From positions 707,501 through 771,500 of the forward strand of contig VXBP01008912.1 in NCBI GenBank assembly GCA_013400115.1: DNA of 64,000 nucleotides, given 5' to 3'. This document shows positions 22,802-34,049 of the stretch, one piece after another. Origin of the DNA: Rhinopomastus cyanomelas. Taxonomy: Eukaryota > Chordata > Aves > Bucerotiformes > Rhinopomastidae. The position numbers and the translations under genes were made by a program. Each line of letters starts with the position of its first letter. Position 1 is the stretch's first letter. A model generated the notes under the pieces. That model did not search any database. It worked only from the letters and a program-made list of their open reading frames with translations, and was not told where the DNA came from.

Positions 22802-25069
22802 TTAAGGGTTTGGTTGGTTTTTAAAGTGCATTGCAAATGAATATGTGTCACAAAGCTTTGCAAACCATAAAGGGAAAGAAGAGCATGCAGGGGAATTCCT
22901 GGCTTGCAGTTTTCTGTATGGAAAACTACAGCACTGTACAAACAAGGGTAGAAAAGCTCAAGACATCTCCTGGAGAACAACATCGTTCCAGAAGTGAGGA
23001 TGAAGCCTTGTGAACGAGCTGCAAAAGGTCACTTCTCCAACATGTCACACACACCAGGACTGACAACGAGGTCAGTCCCTCTCTCTACAGCCATTCCTTT
23101 AAAATACCAGAACGCTTGTTTTCATTAGAGCTGCACTTTGAAAGTCAAACAACAAATGAATCGGCGCCACTTTCGCTTTCTATTTTTGCTGTAGGAAAAG
23201 TTAGAGTATCACTTCTCTTCCCCAGATGGTCACTTATTGCAAAAATAAACTGAGAATAACTGAATTATATAGAAGTATTATGTTAAATTAATTTTTGTAT
23301 AAGCAACACAAAAATACTTTCAACATTTGAAATCCACCTTAAATATCCATAACCTCAAGTGGATGAGTTTATGTGGAGTATACATGTTGTTTTAATTGGC
23401 AGAGTCTCTGCCTTCAGTTGGCTGACAAAAGACTGCTGATGTCTCCTATGTTACGGTGGTTTTTTCTTGTAACCCACAAAGGAAAACATAAAGAAATTAA
23501 CCTGTTAGTAGCTCAGCTGAGAGGAAAGTGCTACGTTGATAAAACTTCTTACAATACTCCACATTTTAGTGCACTACTGGTGTGTCTATAAACACTGCAG
23601 TGCACGAAGCACTCAGATAAATTCTTTGAGGTTAATATTTTCAGGTATTCTAAAGAGCCACATACATTTCCATTTAACAGTATCTCATCTCCTCCTCCAC
23701 TGTCTTGTCTTCTCTAGCTAAAAAAGAAACAACTGCCATTTACTTAACAAATAATTACTAATTTGTAGAAAAAACCCCAGCCAATCAGTAGCGCACAGCG
23801 TGGAGTCTGATTTCACATTAGCATATAAACCAAAATGACCGTGAAAGCTCCACATAAATATCAACCATCCAAGTTTAACAGAACCAGGCCGATCACCGTA
23901 AACGCCTCCCTTTTCCCTCTCCATAATCCTACACCCTCCTCCTTCTTCCCTGACGCAACAAGAAACTCTTTTTTCTCTAAGCCCTCCACTACCAGTTTAA
24001 TCTCCACACCTTGCTTTCTTGTCAACATCAACCATAATCTCTTCCCAAAACTAACTTTTTCTTTTACCCCTCTCTTTTTTCATTACTGCATCATCCTAAC
24101 TCTTCTCCCATTTCACTAACAGCTGCTTCAGCAATTTTATCAGCTGTGACATTTGGCTCATACCTAAATCTTGCTCATTCTTTCTACCAGATCTGAGTCT
24201 CACCCAGGTTGTCATCACCTTGTGTCTCTTTAACTCTACTCCCCTTTTCTCTGCCTCCAAGAAATTTCATCCTACTATCTTCCATGTAGATGTAGGAAGG
24301 TTCTTACAAAGGTCATTTTTTCCTTTGACCATGACACTCCTCCACCTTGGAGGAGTTAAAAGTATTTTAACAGTAACCGTTGAGTTTCTAGTCTTTAAAT
24401 TAAACATTAAAGCAATACATGTTTTCTGCAAAGGACTGCTGGCTCATAAATCCGTCTCTGTATGAAAAAAGTTTCTGTAATTTTCAACAAGCCATTAAAT
24501 TTTTTTACACTTTTTTTAAACTATATTTTTTCCCTTTCTTTTCTCTAACACCACATCAAAAGGTGGAGGTAACACACAGGTATTTACTCTAGAACAGCAT
24601 ATGGTCTACAGCAAGACGTATCGGATTTAATTTCAGGTCCAAGCATCAATTAACCCTAGTTACATGAACAACACATTTATCATAGAAGTGACTTCGCAAA
24701 CCTCACTCCAGAGTAGCCAACAGCTTGATACTGAAAATACTTCAGTATAGGCAAGAGAGCTGTTTGGCTCTGAGCTTTCCAAATCCAAACAAAGAGGTAA
24801 TTATTAGACAGTAGAAGGTGCAATAATTTTGAGGTTCTCTTTGCTTTGTTCTCGTAAGTCTAAGAATCTTTTTCTGTTAACAGCCTTTTGACCAAAAAGA
24901 AGTTTATTTTCTAAATCTTTTCTTTTTTTCCCAAAACAACTAAAAACGTAGGTAAATCTCAACTATCTCTACTTAAAACTACAATTACCACTGCATTCTT
25001 CATGGCAGCATAGAATATATTGAAGTCTCCAGATGAGTGAGTTAGAGTGTGTAAAACGTTACTCAGGGA
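22802..25069. other. unique non-coding DNA with a pyrimidine-rich tract
   Basis: No exon or RNA gene is recognised. 23140-23360 includes a CpG-bearing piece (AATCGGCGCCACTTTCGC) next to AT-rich sequence and may be regulatory. The strand-asymmetric tract at 23902-24284 is listed separately. Confidence 0.4.
23902..24284. other. pyrimidine-rich, G-poor tract
   Basis: On the plus strand the tract is dominated by C, T and A. In 23941-24120 I count only 8 G in 180 bases. It is not a simple repeat, because words such as CTCCTCCTTCTTCCC, CTTTTACCCCTCTC and CTAACTCTTCTCCC vary throughout. A frame of 94 codons crosses it simply because few stops can form. Extreme skew of this kind can reflect an old retroelement strand, a transcribed strand or a triplex-prone tract. 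The cause is not visible here. Confidence 0.6.
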
Positions 25070-25690
25070 AAACAGAAGACTACAGACAAGTGACTCTTCA
25101 GAAGAGGAGATTTAAGCAAAGAGCATGAGCTTCCTAAACTGAGAGAGGCAGCTTATTCTTTGGCTGTCGGGCATAAACGGTAAAATCCTCCGTCGCACAC
25201 CGTTTGTAGTTTTGCAATTGGAACTCGCACTACGAGGGCACTGAAGAGCACAGAGGCCTGCAAGTGATCTATCTCAAAATTATATCAAGAGATATATTCA
25301 GGACCTTGACCACGAAGGGGCTGACAGTTGACAGGTCAACTTCACAATCAATCCTTTGTTCCTGAGTAGCCGGTGCAGTGATGCTAGGATTAGGGAGATC
25401 GGCTGCCTTTTTCTGCGAGATGCACTTCTCTGGCAAGAGAGTTTTGCGCGGGCTTGGTAATGAGACACTGGCAGACCAGTGAGCAAAGTATTAGAGTTGT
25501 CTAGCTTGGAGGAGATAAAACCCTGAGCCAGCTTCTCATAAACAGACAAGGATAAATACGGACAAAGTATGGTTTCATTTTTCAGATGACAGTAGGAAGT
25601 CTTAATAATCTGCCCAATGTGATGCTTAAAGGACACTTCAGACTCCAACAGGAATATGGATGCTGAAGTGGTAATCCTCTACTGTGAATA
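25070..25690 (-). repeat. fossil L2-like LINE, reverse-transcriptase C-terminus
   Basis: Minus-strand translation gives a frame open from 25648 to 25298 with FKHHIGQIIKTSYCHLKN, then LSLSVYEKLAQGFISSKLD and LLTGLPVS. After a divergent stretch comes LILASLH. These match in order the conserved C-terminal blocks of L2-type LINE reverse transcriptases (SF..HI, HLRN, LSLSDAEKLVHAFVxSRLDYCN, LLxGLP, HITPVLxSLHWLP). Continuing left in other frames are GQGPEYIS at about 25305-25285, VPIAKLQTVCD at about 25215-25185, and short pieces of the final PKLWNxLPLSxREA block at about 25150-25120. Frameshifts and stops show it is dead and old. This is not CR1. L2-clade relics are known in birds as rare ancient repeats. 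Confidence 0.8.
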
Positions 25691-25692
25691 AT

Positions 25693-25711
25693 ACACACAC
25701 ACACACACACA
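25693..25711. repeat. (AC)9 microsatellite
   Basis: Nine AC units follow AATAAT and are followed by AGAAAAGC. The run abuts the old LINE fossil on its left. Confidence 0.95.
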
Positions 25712-26000
25712 GAAAAGCTACATCAAAAATTGAGGCTGTGTTAAGCTTATAGCTAGGGCCACAAAATGAGAAACCTTCATTTTACTTGAATTTAAAGAAA
25801 ATCAACGTAACTCACATTTTAATGTTTTCCAGGGAACCGATCCAGACAATAGAAGCACAGTTTGGATTTGCTGCTTTAACTGACAAATGAATTAGCATGT
25901 CCTCAGCACAGGAATGAAACCCAGTATCAGCCCAATGATTGAGCTGGCCCAAGGCAGCAGAGTGCCAGAAATAGAACTGTGAAACATCAGCCCCAGCAAG
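25712..26000. other. unique non-coding spacer
   Basis: About 290 bases lie between the AC microsatellite and the next CR1 copy. No feature is recognised. Confidence 0.4.
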
Positions 26001-26560
26001 CACAGAATCACAGAATAGTTTCAGTTACAAGAATCTTTTAGAGGCCATCTAGTCCAAACACCCCCACAATGAGCAGGGATATCTTTAGGGAGATCTGGCT
26101 GCTCACAGTCCAGTTCTACCCAACCTTAAACATTACTGGGGATGAGGCTTCTACCACCTCTCTAGGGAACCTATGCTGAGGGGGTGAAACACCAGCACAA
26201 AATACTCCCTCCTTATCTCTAGACCAGATCCCCATTCTTCAGCTTAAAGCCATAACCCTTTGGCCTGTCACAACAGGCCTTGCTAAAATGTCCCTCCCCA
26301 TCTTTCTTCTAAGTCCACTTTAAGGCTGCATTAGTCTCTCCTCAAAGCCTTTTCTTGTCCAGTCTGAACAACCCCAGCTCTCCAAGCCTATCTTCAGAGC
26401 AGAGGTAACCGTTTTCACAGCCTCCAGACTCACTGCAGCAGGTCCATGTCTCTCCTGTGCCGAGGACCCCAGAACTGGACACAGCACAGTGTCCTTGAAC
26501 TGCCCACCACACTGGTTTTGATGCAGTCCAGGACACACCTGGCTGCAAGCACACACTGCA
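26001..26560 (-). repeat. CR1 LINE 3' fragment, about 560 bases, older family
   Basis: It starts as an inverted tail, CACAGAATCACAGAATAGTT, then GAGGCCATCTAGTCCAAACA. It continues through AGCCATAACCCTTTGGCCTG, CAACCCCAGCTCTCCAAGCC, GCAGGTCCATGTCTCTCCTG and ACCCCAGAACTGGACACAGC to CACACCTGGCTGCAAGCACA. The last parts cover the region just downstream of the reverse-transcriptase frame. Substitutions are many. Frames inside it are repeat-derived. Confidence 0.96.
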
Positions 26561-28546
26561 CTATCATACAGAAAGATCTGAACTAGCACATCACACGTAT
26601 AGCGCTGATGAACCCATCAGCTTCGGACCAGTTTGAGATGGTCCACTGCAGAAATCCCGGTGTATTTCTCACATTCCTAATACACTGCAGGAAATACAAT
26701 TCCACAGAGAAACATTTCAGCTGCATGGATTGTCTTCAGTGTTCAAAAATGAGCATTTATCCAAAACATTTGTCTACGGATCTGTAAGTTTTAAGTTTTA
26801 TTTAGATTTACAAGATGTTTGCTGTTTACGAGATGAAGACCTCAGGACACCACAGTTGTGGTGAGAGATGAACAGGAGATGAGTTTCAACACTCCTCCTC
26901 CTTCCCTACCCACTCCAGATTTTAGTTTGCCTGTACGACAATACTCCCCTGAAGGCATAAATTCAGCTCATTATTGGAGTACCCAGTGCAACAGTGGATA
27001 TAGGTCTGTCTGAAATCACTGAGACTACGCACATACGTGTCTCGGGTTTTTGTCTGCGTACCAGTAGGTCAGGGCTTACAACTTGGCAAGGAAAATACTG
27101 ACAAGAACAACGATTACCAGGACATCAGGGTCCAAGAAAAGCTGCTTTAGCCACAATCCTTAGCTGAAGCCTACATTTGGCTGACAGTATTATGTCTTAA
27201 CAGATACAACACAGAAGATGTAAAAACATATTATGATGATTTGATTCTTTACAAGAGAGAGTCAGAGAATTTGCAAATATTTCCATTACTTCTCTCTCAG
27301 AGCAAGAACAGCTCTTTATTGCTTTCACACACTACAAGAAATTCCATCCATACGAAATGGATTCCATCTCTGATTTACATCTTATTCTAACACGCAAATC
27401 AAGACGCTGGAAATGACATTTGCAAATATTTGGAGGCTTCTCATGTTTTGTTTCTCTTGGATGTTTGCTAGAGACTTGCCACCTTCTGTCTTCCTAAGGA
27501 CTGGTTTCAAGAAGTTTCATTACATCGGCGTTGGCACAGGTAGAACTTACGAGTCCAGAGGAAGCCAGGAAGGAGTAATGAGGAAACCAAAAGGATTTAG
27601 CCTGATTACTACTTGAAATTTCCACTTTGTAATTTCATTTTCTGATTGTAAAACAGTGGAAAGGGAACACAGTTGAAGATCTATTTATACATTTTATTTA
27701 TTTATCCATAAACCAGAACAATAATAACCATCTGCTCCAACCTTCAGAACATATAGGTTTTCAGATGGGCCAAGCAGTTTGAACACCACATCCCAAACTT
27801 CTACTTTGGTTTCAGAGCGATACCAGCTCTTGAAACACCAATGACACTGAGGGGCTTGGTTAGGTAAAAAGATGCTTTGACACAGTTGAATCACATGCAT
27901 GTCCAAAGCTACTGATTTTCCTCTGTTAGACGATCTATCTGTTCTCGGTAAAAGCTAAAAGGAGCTTTCCCACCTCATTGGCCTGGCCTTCAACTTCTGA
28001 AGCATCATATTTGGTCCATGCTGAAATATTCCGAGCACAGTTAATGTTCAACAGAATTGAAAGAAAAAAGACTTTTGCAGTCCTCAAGCGTCCTGTTTGT
28101 GTAGTTTATGAAACTTGCCAAAGGTTCCTGTGCACTTGGCTGTATTTACAAGCTGCTGTAGGACACTGTATGTGATTTCATAAGGCACTTCATCAGAAGT
28201 AACCAGATGACAGGCTTACAAACTCGAGAATTGTCTACTGAAATTAGAACAGGCAATTCTGAGCAATACAGAGAGTCGTTAAAAAGCACACGAGAAAGTC
28301 ATTTGATGTATACACTTTGGCAGCGTTCATTTGACAGCAGTCATGGGAGAGCCAGTTATCCAACAAACTTATTCTCTTCAAAAAATTCTATTAAAAAATA
28401 AATATAACTCGATTGGTACAGAAACTGGCTGGAAGACTGAGTTTTAATGTGTTCTGGAGGTTGACAACAACTGAAGCACCGCAGGGGTAGCTCTGTCAGT
28501 GTCCTAGGGGTCTCTCGTCAACAGTGGAGGTGACAGTATGCTGACC
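26561..28546. other. unique non-coding DNA
   Basis: About 2 kb carry no recognised exon, RNA gene or repeat. Short frames at 27413-27616 and 27694-27906 (minus) match nothing. The right edge may include further old CR1 sequence, because 28470-28546 faintly continues the next copy. Confidence 0.4.
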
Positions 28547-29219
28547 AGTTGATAAACTTGTGGGCAGGGCTGCTACCCCAACAGACCCAGATCAGTTGGA
28601 GGACTGGGCCAACACGAATCTCGCAGAAAGCACATAGGGACAAAGTCTGGAGCTATGGGGTTTGCTGGGCAGCAAGTAGAACATGAGCTCACAGCGTGCC
28701 CCTACACAATCGCATCCTAGGCAACATCATGGCATGAAGGGAGAGAAATATAGTCATCAACTCAAGAAGCTCAGCAATGGACTACCCAAGGCAATCAGAG
28801 GCCAGTGCACTTGCCCTGTGAGCAGAGGCTACTGGACTGGGGCTAGTTCAGCCTGGAAAAGAGGTAGAATTGGACTGGGTACTTAAAAGCAGACTGACAG
28901 TATCTGTGGGGAGGGCCCAGAGAAGATGGAACCAAGCACTTTACAGCGGTACTACAGTGGGTGGTGAAAGACAACAGGCATTAGCAGAAATGAAAGTTTC
29001 AGACTGGATACAAAAAAAGAATGTTTTTCACTGCAAAGACAGTCAAGTAGTGACAAAGGTTGTTCAGGGTAATTGTAGCCTCTCCATCCTTAGAGATTTT
29101 CAAGACCTAACTGGAAAATCCCTGAGCAGCCTGGCAGCTGACCCTGCTTGAGCAAGAGGTTGGACTAGAGACCTCCTAAAGTCCCTTCCAGCCTCAGCTG
29201 TCCTCTGATACTGTGATCC
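28547..29219 (+). repeat. CR1 LINE 3' part, about 670 bases, old
   Basis: Decayed CR1 sequence runs in order: GGAGGACTGGGCCAACACGA, AGCTCACAGCGTGCCCC (consensus has AGCCAGCAATGTGCCC), TTCAGCCTGGAAAAGAGG and GGGGAGGGCCCAGAGAAGAT. It then passes AGCCTCTCCATCCTTAGAGA and CCCTGCTTGAGCAAGAGGTT to AGTCCCTTCCAGCCTCAGCT and CTGATACTGTGAT. It includes the end of ORF2 and the whole 3' UTR. The GCTTGAGCA block marks an older subfamily. Confidence 0.95.
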
Positions 29220-30376
29220 ATTATCTGTTGCAAACAAAACCACAGAGCCACTGCATTTCAGTATTAAACAGGCTAATTCAGGAATCAGCTCGATAGATGT
29301 CTAGATTCCAAAACCAGGAGAATCCTATATGACAGATAATGGGATTCTCAAACAGATTCTTGTTTGAACTACTGCACTCAATTTAAAAAAAACATCAAAA
29401 CGGATTTTCTTTTTTTAGAACTACTGTAGAAAAATCTCCCAATACCAGAAAATGTTTCAAGAATCAATATTGAAGCACGAGAGACGGGGATATACTCTTC
29501 TGGCATTTTATAAGAACCATTCCAGTTTCAAAGGAGACAGAAGTATTTCTGATCCACATCACTGTTATAAATGTATTCACTTCATCTGCATAATCAACTC
29601 TATAATAGAGTCTGTGGACATAACATTACATGGATGTACTTCTATACGTGTAAGACTTACACATCCTTATTTTCTTTTCTCAGCTGTCACACTGAGTAAT
29701 AAAATTCTGTGAAATTACAGAAATAAGGATTTTTTTAAAAAATGTAAACAATCCATTTAGAGAAGTTGCTTTCTCTAATGACTTTTGATTTTATAAGTCT
29801 ACAGTTTTTTTAAGCACACATTACATCTATTGATTTTATTTCCCATATCTTTATTTTCCCCATTTATTATTTTGTATCTTTTGAAGGTTGTCTCGACAAA
29901 AAAAACAAACCACACAACCCCAAACCACAAAACAAAAACTCCTCCACAGCCACTGTGAGGTTGATTAACTCTGTACTAAACAAATTCTGAGCTAATTAAA
30001 CTCAAAGTCAATTCAGCCCACGACAGAAGGTTATTACCTCATAAACAGGATGTACTTTAAAGTTATTAATAATACACTAACATTGCCTTTTCAAAACCTT
30101 TGATTAACAAACAAGCAAAAATTAGCATCTGAAATTCTGTTTGTACAGACTGGAGATCAGATTATGTAAATCTCTAAATCTCCGTTTTTTTCCAACTGAA
30201 AAGGAAGCAGCCAGCACCAGCTGTACCAGTGAGCAGGCAGTACAGACAGGGCCCAATCCTGAGAGCTTCAAACTCTGCTGAGACCTATGACGTGGCAATG
30301 AGGTGACATGATGCCACACTCTATCCTGCCATCTACTATCAACCATACATCCAACAGTAAGACACCAACAAAGTGC
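29220..30376. other. unique AT-rich non-coding DNA
   Basis: No exon or RNA gene is recognised. An A/C-rich low-complexity patch at 29896-29939 is listed separately. 29690-29880 is strongly AT-rich. Confidence 0.4.
29896..29939. repeat. A/C-rich low-complexity patch
   Basis: The patch is built only from A and C after CTCG: AAAAAAAACAAACCACACAA, then CCCCAAACCACAAAAC. No flanking duplication or gene copy is recognised. Confidence 0.85.
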
Positions 30377-30599
30377 CATAGAATCACAGAATTACTTTGG
30401 TTGGAAGAGATCTTTATGATCTTCGAGTCCAATCTTTGACAGAGCCCAGCCCAGTCATCACTAAATTATGTCCCTAAGCACCATGTCCAGATGTTGTTTA
30501 AATACCTCCCGGGACGGTGACTTCACCACTGCTCTGGGCAAGCTGTGCCAATGCCCAAGAACCCTTTCAGTGAAGAAATTCATTCTGACATCCAGCCTA
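30377..30599 (-). repeat. CR1 LINE 3' fragment, left half of a head-to-head pair
   Basis: CATAGAATCACAGAATTACT and TTGGTTGGAAGAGATCTTTA start the antisense copy. It continues CTAAATTATGTCCCTAAGCA, CCACTGCTCTGGGCAAGCTG and TTTCAGTGAAGAAATTCATT, ending at CCAGCC, where a plus-strand CR1 begins at once. Confidence 0.95.
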
Positions 30600-30700
30600 A
30601 AGGACATGATTTAGCAACGGGATTGGCAGAGTTTGGTTACCGGTTGGACAATGAGATCTTAAAGGTCTTTCCCAACCTAAACTACTCCGATTCTGTGACG
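30600..30700 (+). repeat. CR1 LINE 3' end, right half of a head-to-head pair
   Basis: AGGACATGATTTAGCAACGG, GGTTGGACAATGAGATCTTA and AGGTCTTTCCCAACCTAAAC are followed by the tail TCCGATTCTGTGACG. It appears to be of the same subfamily as its left neighbour: reversed, that copy reads GGACATAATTTAGTGATGAC. The two 5' ends abut without visible spacer. Confidence 0.93.
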
Positions 30701-31992
30701 AAATGCTTAGTAAGGAATATGGGGATGATATTTTAAGTGCTAATTTTAAGGTCACCAAATTCCTTCACTGTCAATTAAAAGCATGCTCTTCATATCATAA
30801 CGCGAGGTTCAGCAGAGGAGTCACACAGCACAAAAGGAGCCTCAGCCCTTCTCCAACAAGCTTAAGTTACACAGAAACAAAAATATAAATCCAACAAGTT
30901 CTCCTCCAAAAAAGGCTGATAACACTTTGTACTTTCAGAACGCACAATAAATAATTCCTGAACAAAATGATTCAGTAAGTTTCTCTAGACATCAATAATA
31001 CAAGTCCACAGCCCCAAGACATCTTATGTACAACTACAAAAGTGAAGAAACCGGAGAGATAAAAATCACACAGAAGAAATTCTTTCTCTCTCTTTCTGAT
31101 GTATCCTTGCTACTTAGCATCATATCTGGTAGCAGGAAGACAAGAAAACTACCAGTGTTTGCTATCTCTACACATTACAGGGCCAAGTTTTATGTAATTA
31201 CAGAGTATATATATTTATAAAATGTATGTGCCAAACTTATTAGTATCATATGGAACTAAGAAAAATTGTAGCTGTGTCAGTCCCACATGGGAACATGGAC
31301 TCAGTCCAGGAGGATCTGTGCACTGCAGCCTCCTTGGTGTCCCTACATGCCAGCTGCAGTATCTTACACGTTCCTCAAAGTGCTCAGTCTTCAAATAACA
31401 GAGAAGCTTCCTGTGTTATAGCTCTCCTCAAAGCCAATCTTTTAAGACAAACTCCTCAATTCAGTTGCAGGCCCAGGTTTCAAACCTGTTGTCTCTTTTC
31501 TTGTTAACTCTCCTTTCAGTGTTACCCCCGAGGTTATGACTGAGCACCCTGCTAGAGCAGAATGGTGTGAAGAGCCTTGGTTGCCTGGGGGAAACCAATC
31601 CTAATTTTGCTAATTCTATACTCCCTCTGACAAATCTAACAACAATTCTGCAGTTCAATCACCTACAAACACCTGAAGAGGGGAAAATAAAAATTACAGC
31701 AGACCACACATCCTTCAGTTGTAGGTACAGAACTACACTCCATTGAGAAATCCAGTGCTAGAACAGGAGGCAGAGCAGCAATGTCTTCGTACAGCTATTT
31801 ATAATTATTTCTCATGTTTCTTTTCACCAGCTCCTCTAAAAACAAGGCATACCAATAAAAAGAAAAATAAACTTTGAGAAATTACTACTTTATGGCATGC
31901 TTTAAGTTATAAAAAAAACAAGTGCCCAGGAAAGTTGAGAACAGGATTCATCAACTAGATTTAGTCACTGCAAATTCTCCAGGGCTGACAAC
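30701..31992. other. unique non-coding DNA
   Basis: No exon, RNA gene or repeat is recognised over 1.3 kb. Frames of 61-85 codons match nothing. Confidence 0.4.
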
Positions 31993-32640
31993 GAATCACA
32001 GAACGTTAGGGATTGGAAGGGACCTGGAAAGATCATCTAGTCCAATGCCCCTGCCACAGCAGGATCAGCTAGACCAAGTAGCACAGGAACACATCCAGGT
32101 GGATTTTAAATATGTCCAGAGAAGGAGACTCCACAACCGCCCTGGGCAGCCTGTTCCAGTGCTCTGAGTCACCCTCAGTGTGAACAAGTTCCTTCTCATA
32201 CTGATGTGGAACCTCCTATGTTCCACCTGACACCAACTCCACCTTGTCCTATCACTAAACAACATCAAGAAGGGCCTGGCTCCATCCTCCTGACACCCAC
32301 CCTTCACATATTTATAGACACTAATGAGGTCACCCCTCAGTCTCCTCTTCTACAAGCTCAAGAGACCCAGCTCCCTCAGCCCTTCCTCATCAGGGAGATG
32401 TTTCACTCCCTTCACCATCTTTGTGGCTCTGTGCTGGGCTTCTCCAGCAGCTCTGTGTCCTTCTGGAACTGAGAACTGGACACATTATTCCAGATGCGGT
32501 CTCACCAGGGCAGAATAGAGGAGGAAGAGGATGTCTCTTGATCTGCTAACCACCCCACTTCTGATCCACCCCAGGATGCCGTTTGGCCTTCTTGGCCACA
32601 AGGGCACATTGCCGGCTCATGGTCATCCTAATGTCTCCTA
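31993..32640 (-). repeat. CR1 LINE 3' fragment, about 650 bases, dominant subfamily
   Basis: This is a well-preserved antisense copy: GAATCACAGAACGTTAGGGA, CCCTGCCACAGCAGGATCAG, GGAGACTCCACAACCGCCCT, CCTGGCTCCATCCTCCTGAC, CACCCCTCAGTCTCCTCTTC, CTCCAGCAGCTCTGTGTCCT, TTCTTGGCCACAAGGGCACA and GGCTCATGGTCATCCTAATG. The CpG in AACGTTAGG is retained, so the insertion is young. It spans the 3' UTR and the last part of ORF2. All frames here are repeat-derived. Confidence 0.98.
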
Positions 32641-33191
32641 CACTGAATTTTACTGCATTTTCATGCATAGGTGGAACAGAAACTAGAAAAAGGTTTCTAA
32701 GTTACCTTGTCAGTCTTTCAGAAGTATACTGGAAATTACTAAAAACACTGATATGACTTCATTTTGCGAAGTTACTACGTGGCGTTTTCATAGCAACTGT
32801 CTTTTAGAATTTTTCTTTATTACACACCAATTAGCCCTACTGAGATTATCAACTATCTTTGTTGAGTTAAATGAGCCAGTACTAACAAAAACCATCCACT
32901 CACACCGCCTAAGTGTTGCCAAACTCTGCTAGTCGGGTTTCCATCACTAAACGTACCTTCTCAAGAAATATGTGTCCTGCTTTTACTGGAGTTCCACTGC
33001 ATCAACAAGCACTAGAACGCAATAGAGGAGACTTGCCAAGTTTATGAACATTACTACTTCTTTCTAAAAAAATGTGCAGTTGTAAACATTGTCCTTCTAT
33101 CCTGTGACAGTCCAGAATCTGAGCTGCTGCCTCAGTTTACAGGGTTTGCCACAGAGAATGGGTGGTAAAATACAAATTCTTATACTAATAC
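32641..33191. other. unique non-coding spacer
   Basis: About 550 bases between two CR1 pieces carry no recognised exon or RNA gene. The right end may shade into old CR1 sequence. Confidence 0.4.
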
Positions 33192-33290
33192 TCAATGGCC
33201 AGATGGAGACCAGTGACAAGTGATGTCTCTCAGGGGTCCTTACTGGGACTAGTACCAGCTAGTATCTCCATGAATGACTTGAGCAGTTCT
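33192..33290 (+). repeat. CR1 LINE fragment, reverse-transcriptase region, old
   Basis: GACAAGTGATGTCTCTCAGG and GGTCCTTACTGGGACTAGTA are followed by a decayed ATCTCCATGAATGACTTGAG. This corresponds to the [20 protein letters not shown] coding block of CR1. No tail is nearby. It is an isolated internal fragment. Confidence 0.75.
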
Positions 33291-34049
33291 CACGAGCTTT
33301 CATTCCCCAGGCCGCTATAAATGCTGCTTCTGCGTAACCACCGCGATGCTCGCATGGGCAGTTGTGAGGAGCACTCAGATACAAGCAAGATCACCTATGA
33401 CTTCTCCACCAGTATCAAAGCAAGTGGAACCTATCCCCATACACAGCAGAAAGGTAAATTTTTATCTGTTACAGCAGGTGTGGCTACATGTTCACATATC
33501 AACTCTGAGAGCTCTTAAGGACCTCGAATTGTTTTAAACCCTGTCAATCCACCTAAACAGCACAATACAAAGGCTGTAGCTCCAGTCCTCCAGCACTGCT
33601 GACCTAGTCCTCCAAACCAGACTTCTAGCAATCAATAGAAGAAATAAAACTGAGCAGGTCTCAAATCCTGAACAGCAAAATCTCCTGACCAAGCTTCGTC
33701 CACACAGCACCCATCAGTTAGACCAGCAATCAACAACTCCTCTCACAGGCAGCAAGAAAAGCTGCTGGCAAATACATGCACTTTTCCCTTCCAACCACTT
33801 TTAAATGACTACCAACAAAAACAGAACAGAAATGCTGCTACAAATATTTGCCACACAGTGAGTCTCGACGGGAATTTGCACAGGTAGATGGAACTTTTGT
33901 GTTCATCAGGATCCACGTTAGCAGCCAACAGGCAGAAAAGACCCAACACAACTGAACAGCAAAACTCTGGATCTCCAGACATCTGCTGTTTAAAATTTTT
34001 TCTACTCATCTTTCTGGAATTTTCTGACTATTCAGACAGTTTATACTGA

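Noticed and set aside
24336..24356. Perfect short hairpin CTCCTCC-ACCTT-GGAGGAG as a regulatory RNA
   Set aside because: A seven-base stem is expected by chance in this much sequence, and nothing around it supports a small RNA gene.
31922..32518. Four overlapping frames of 64-88 codons
   Set aside because: They are translations of the antisense CR1 copy at 31993-32640.
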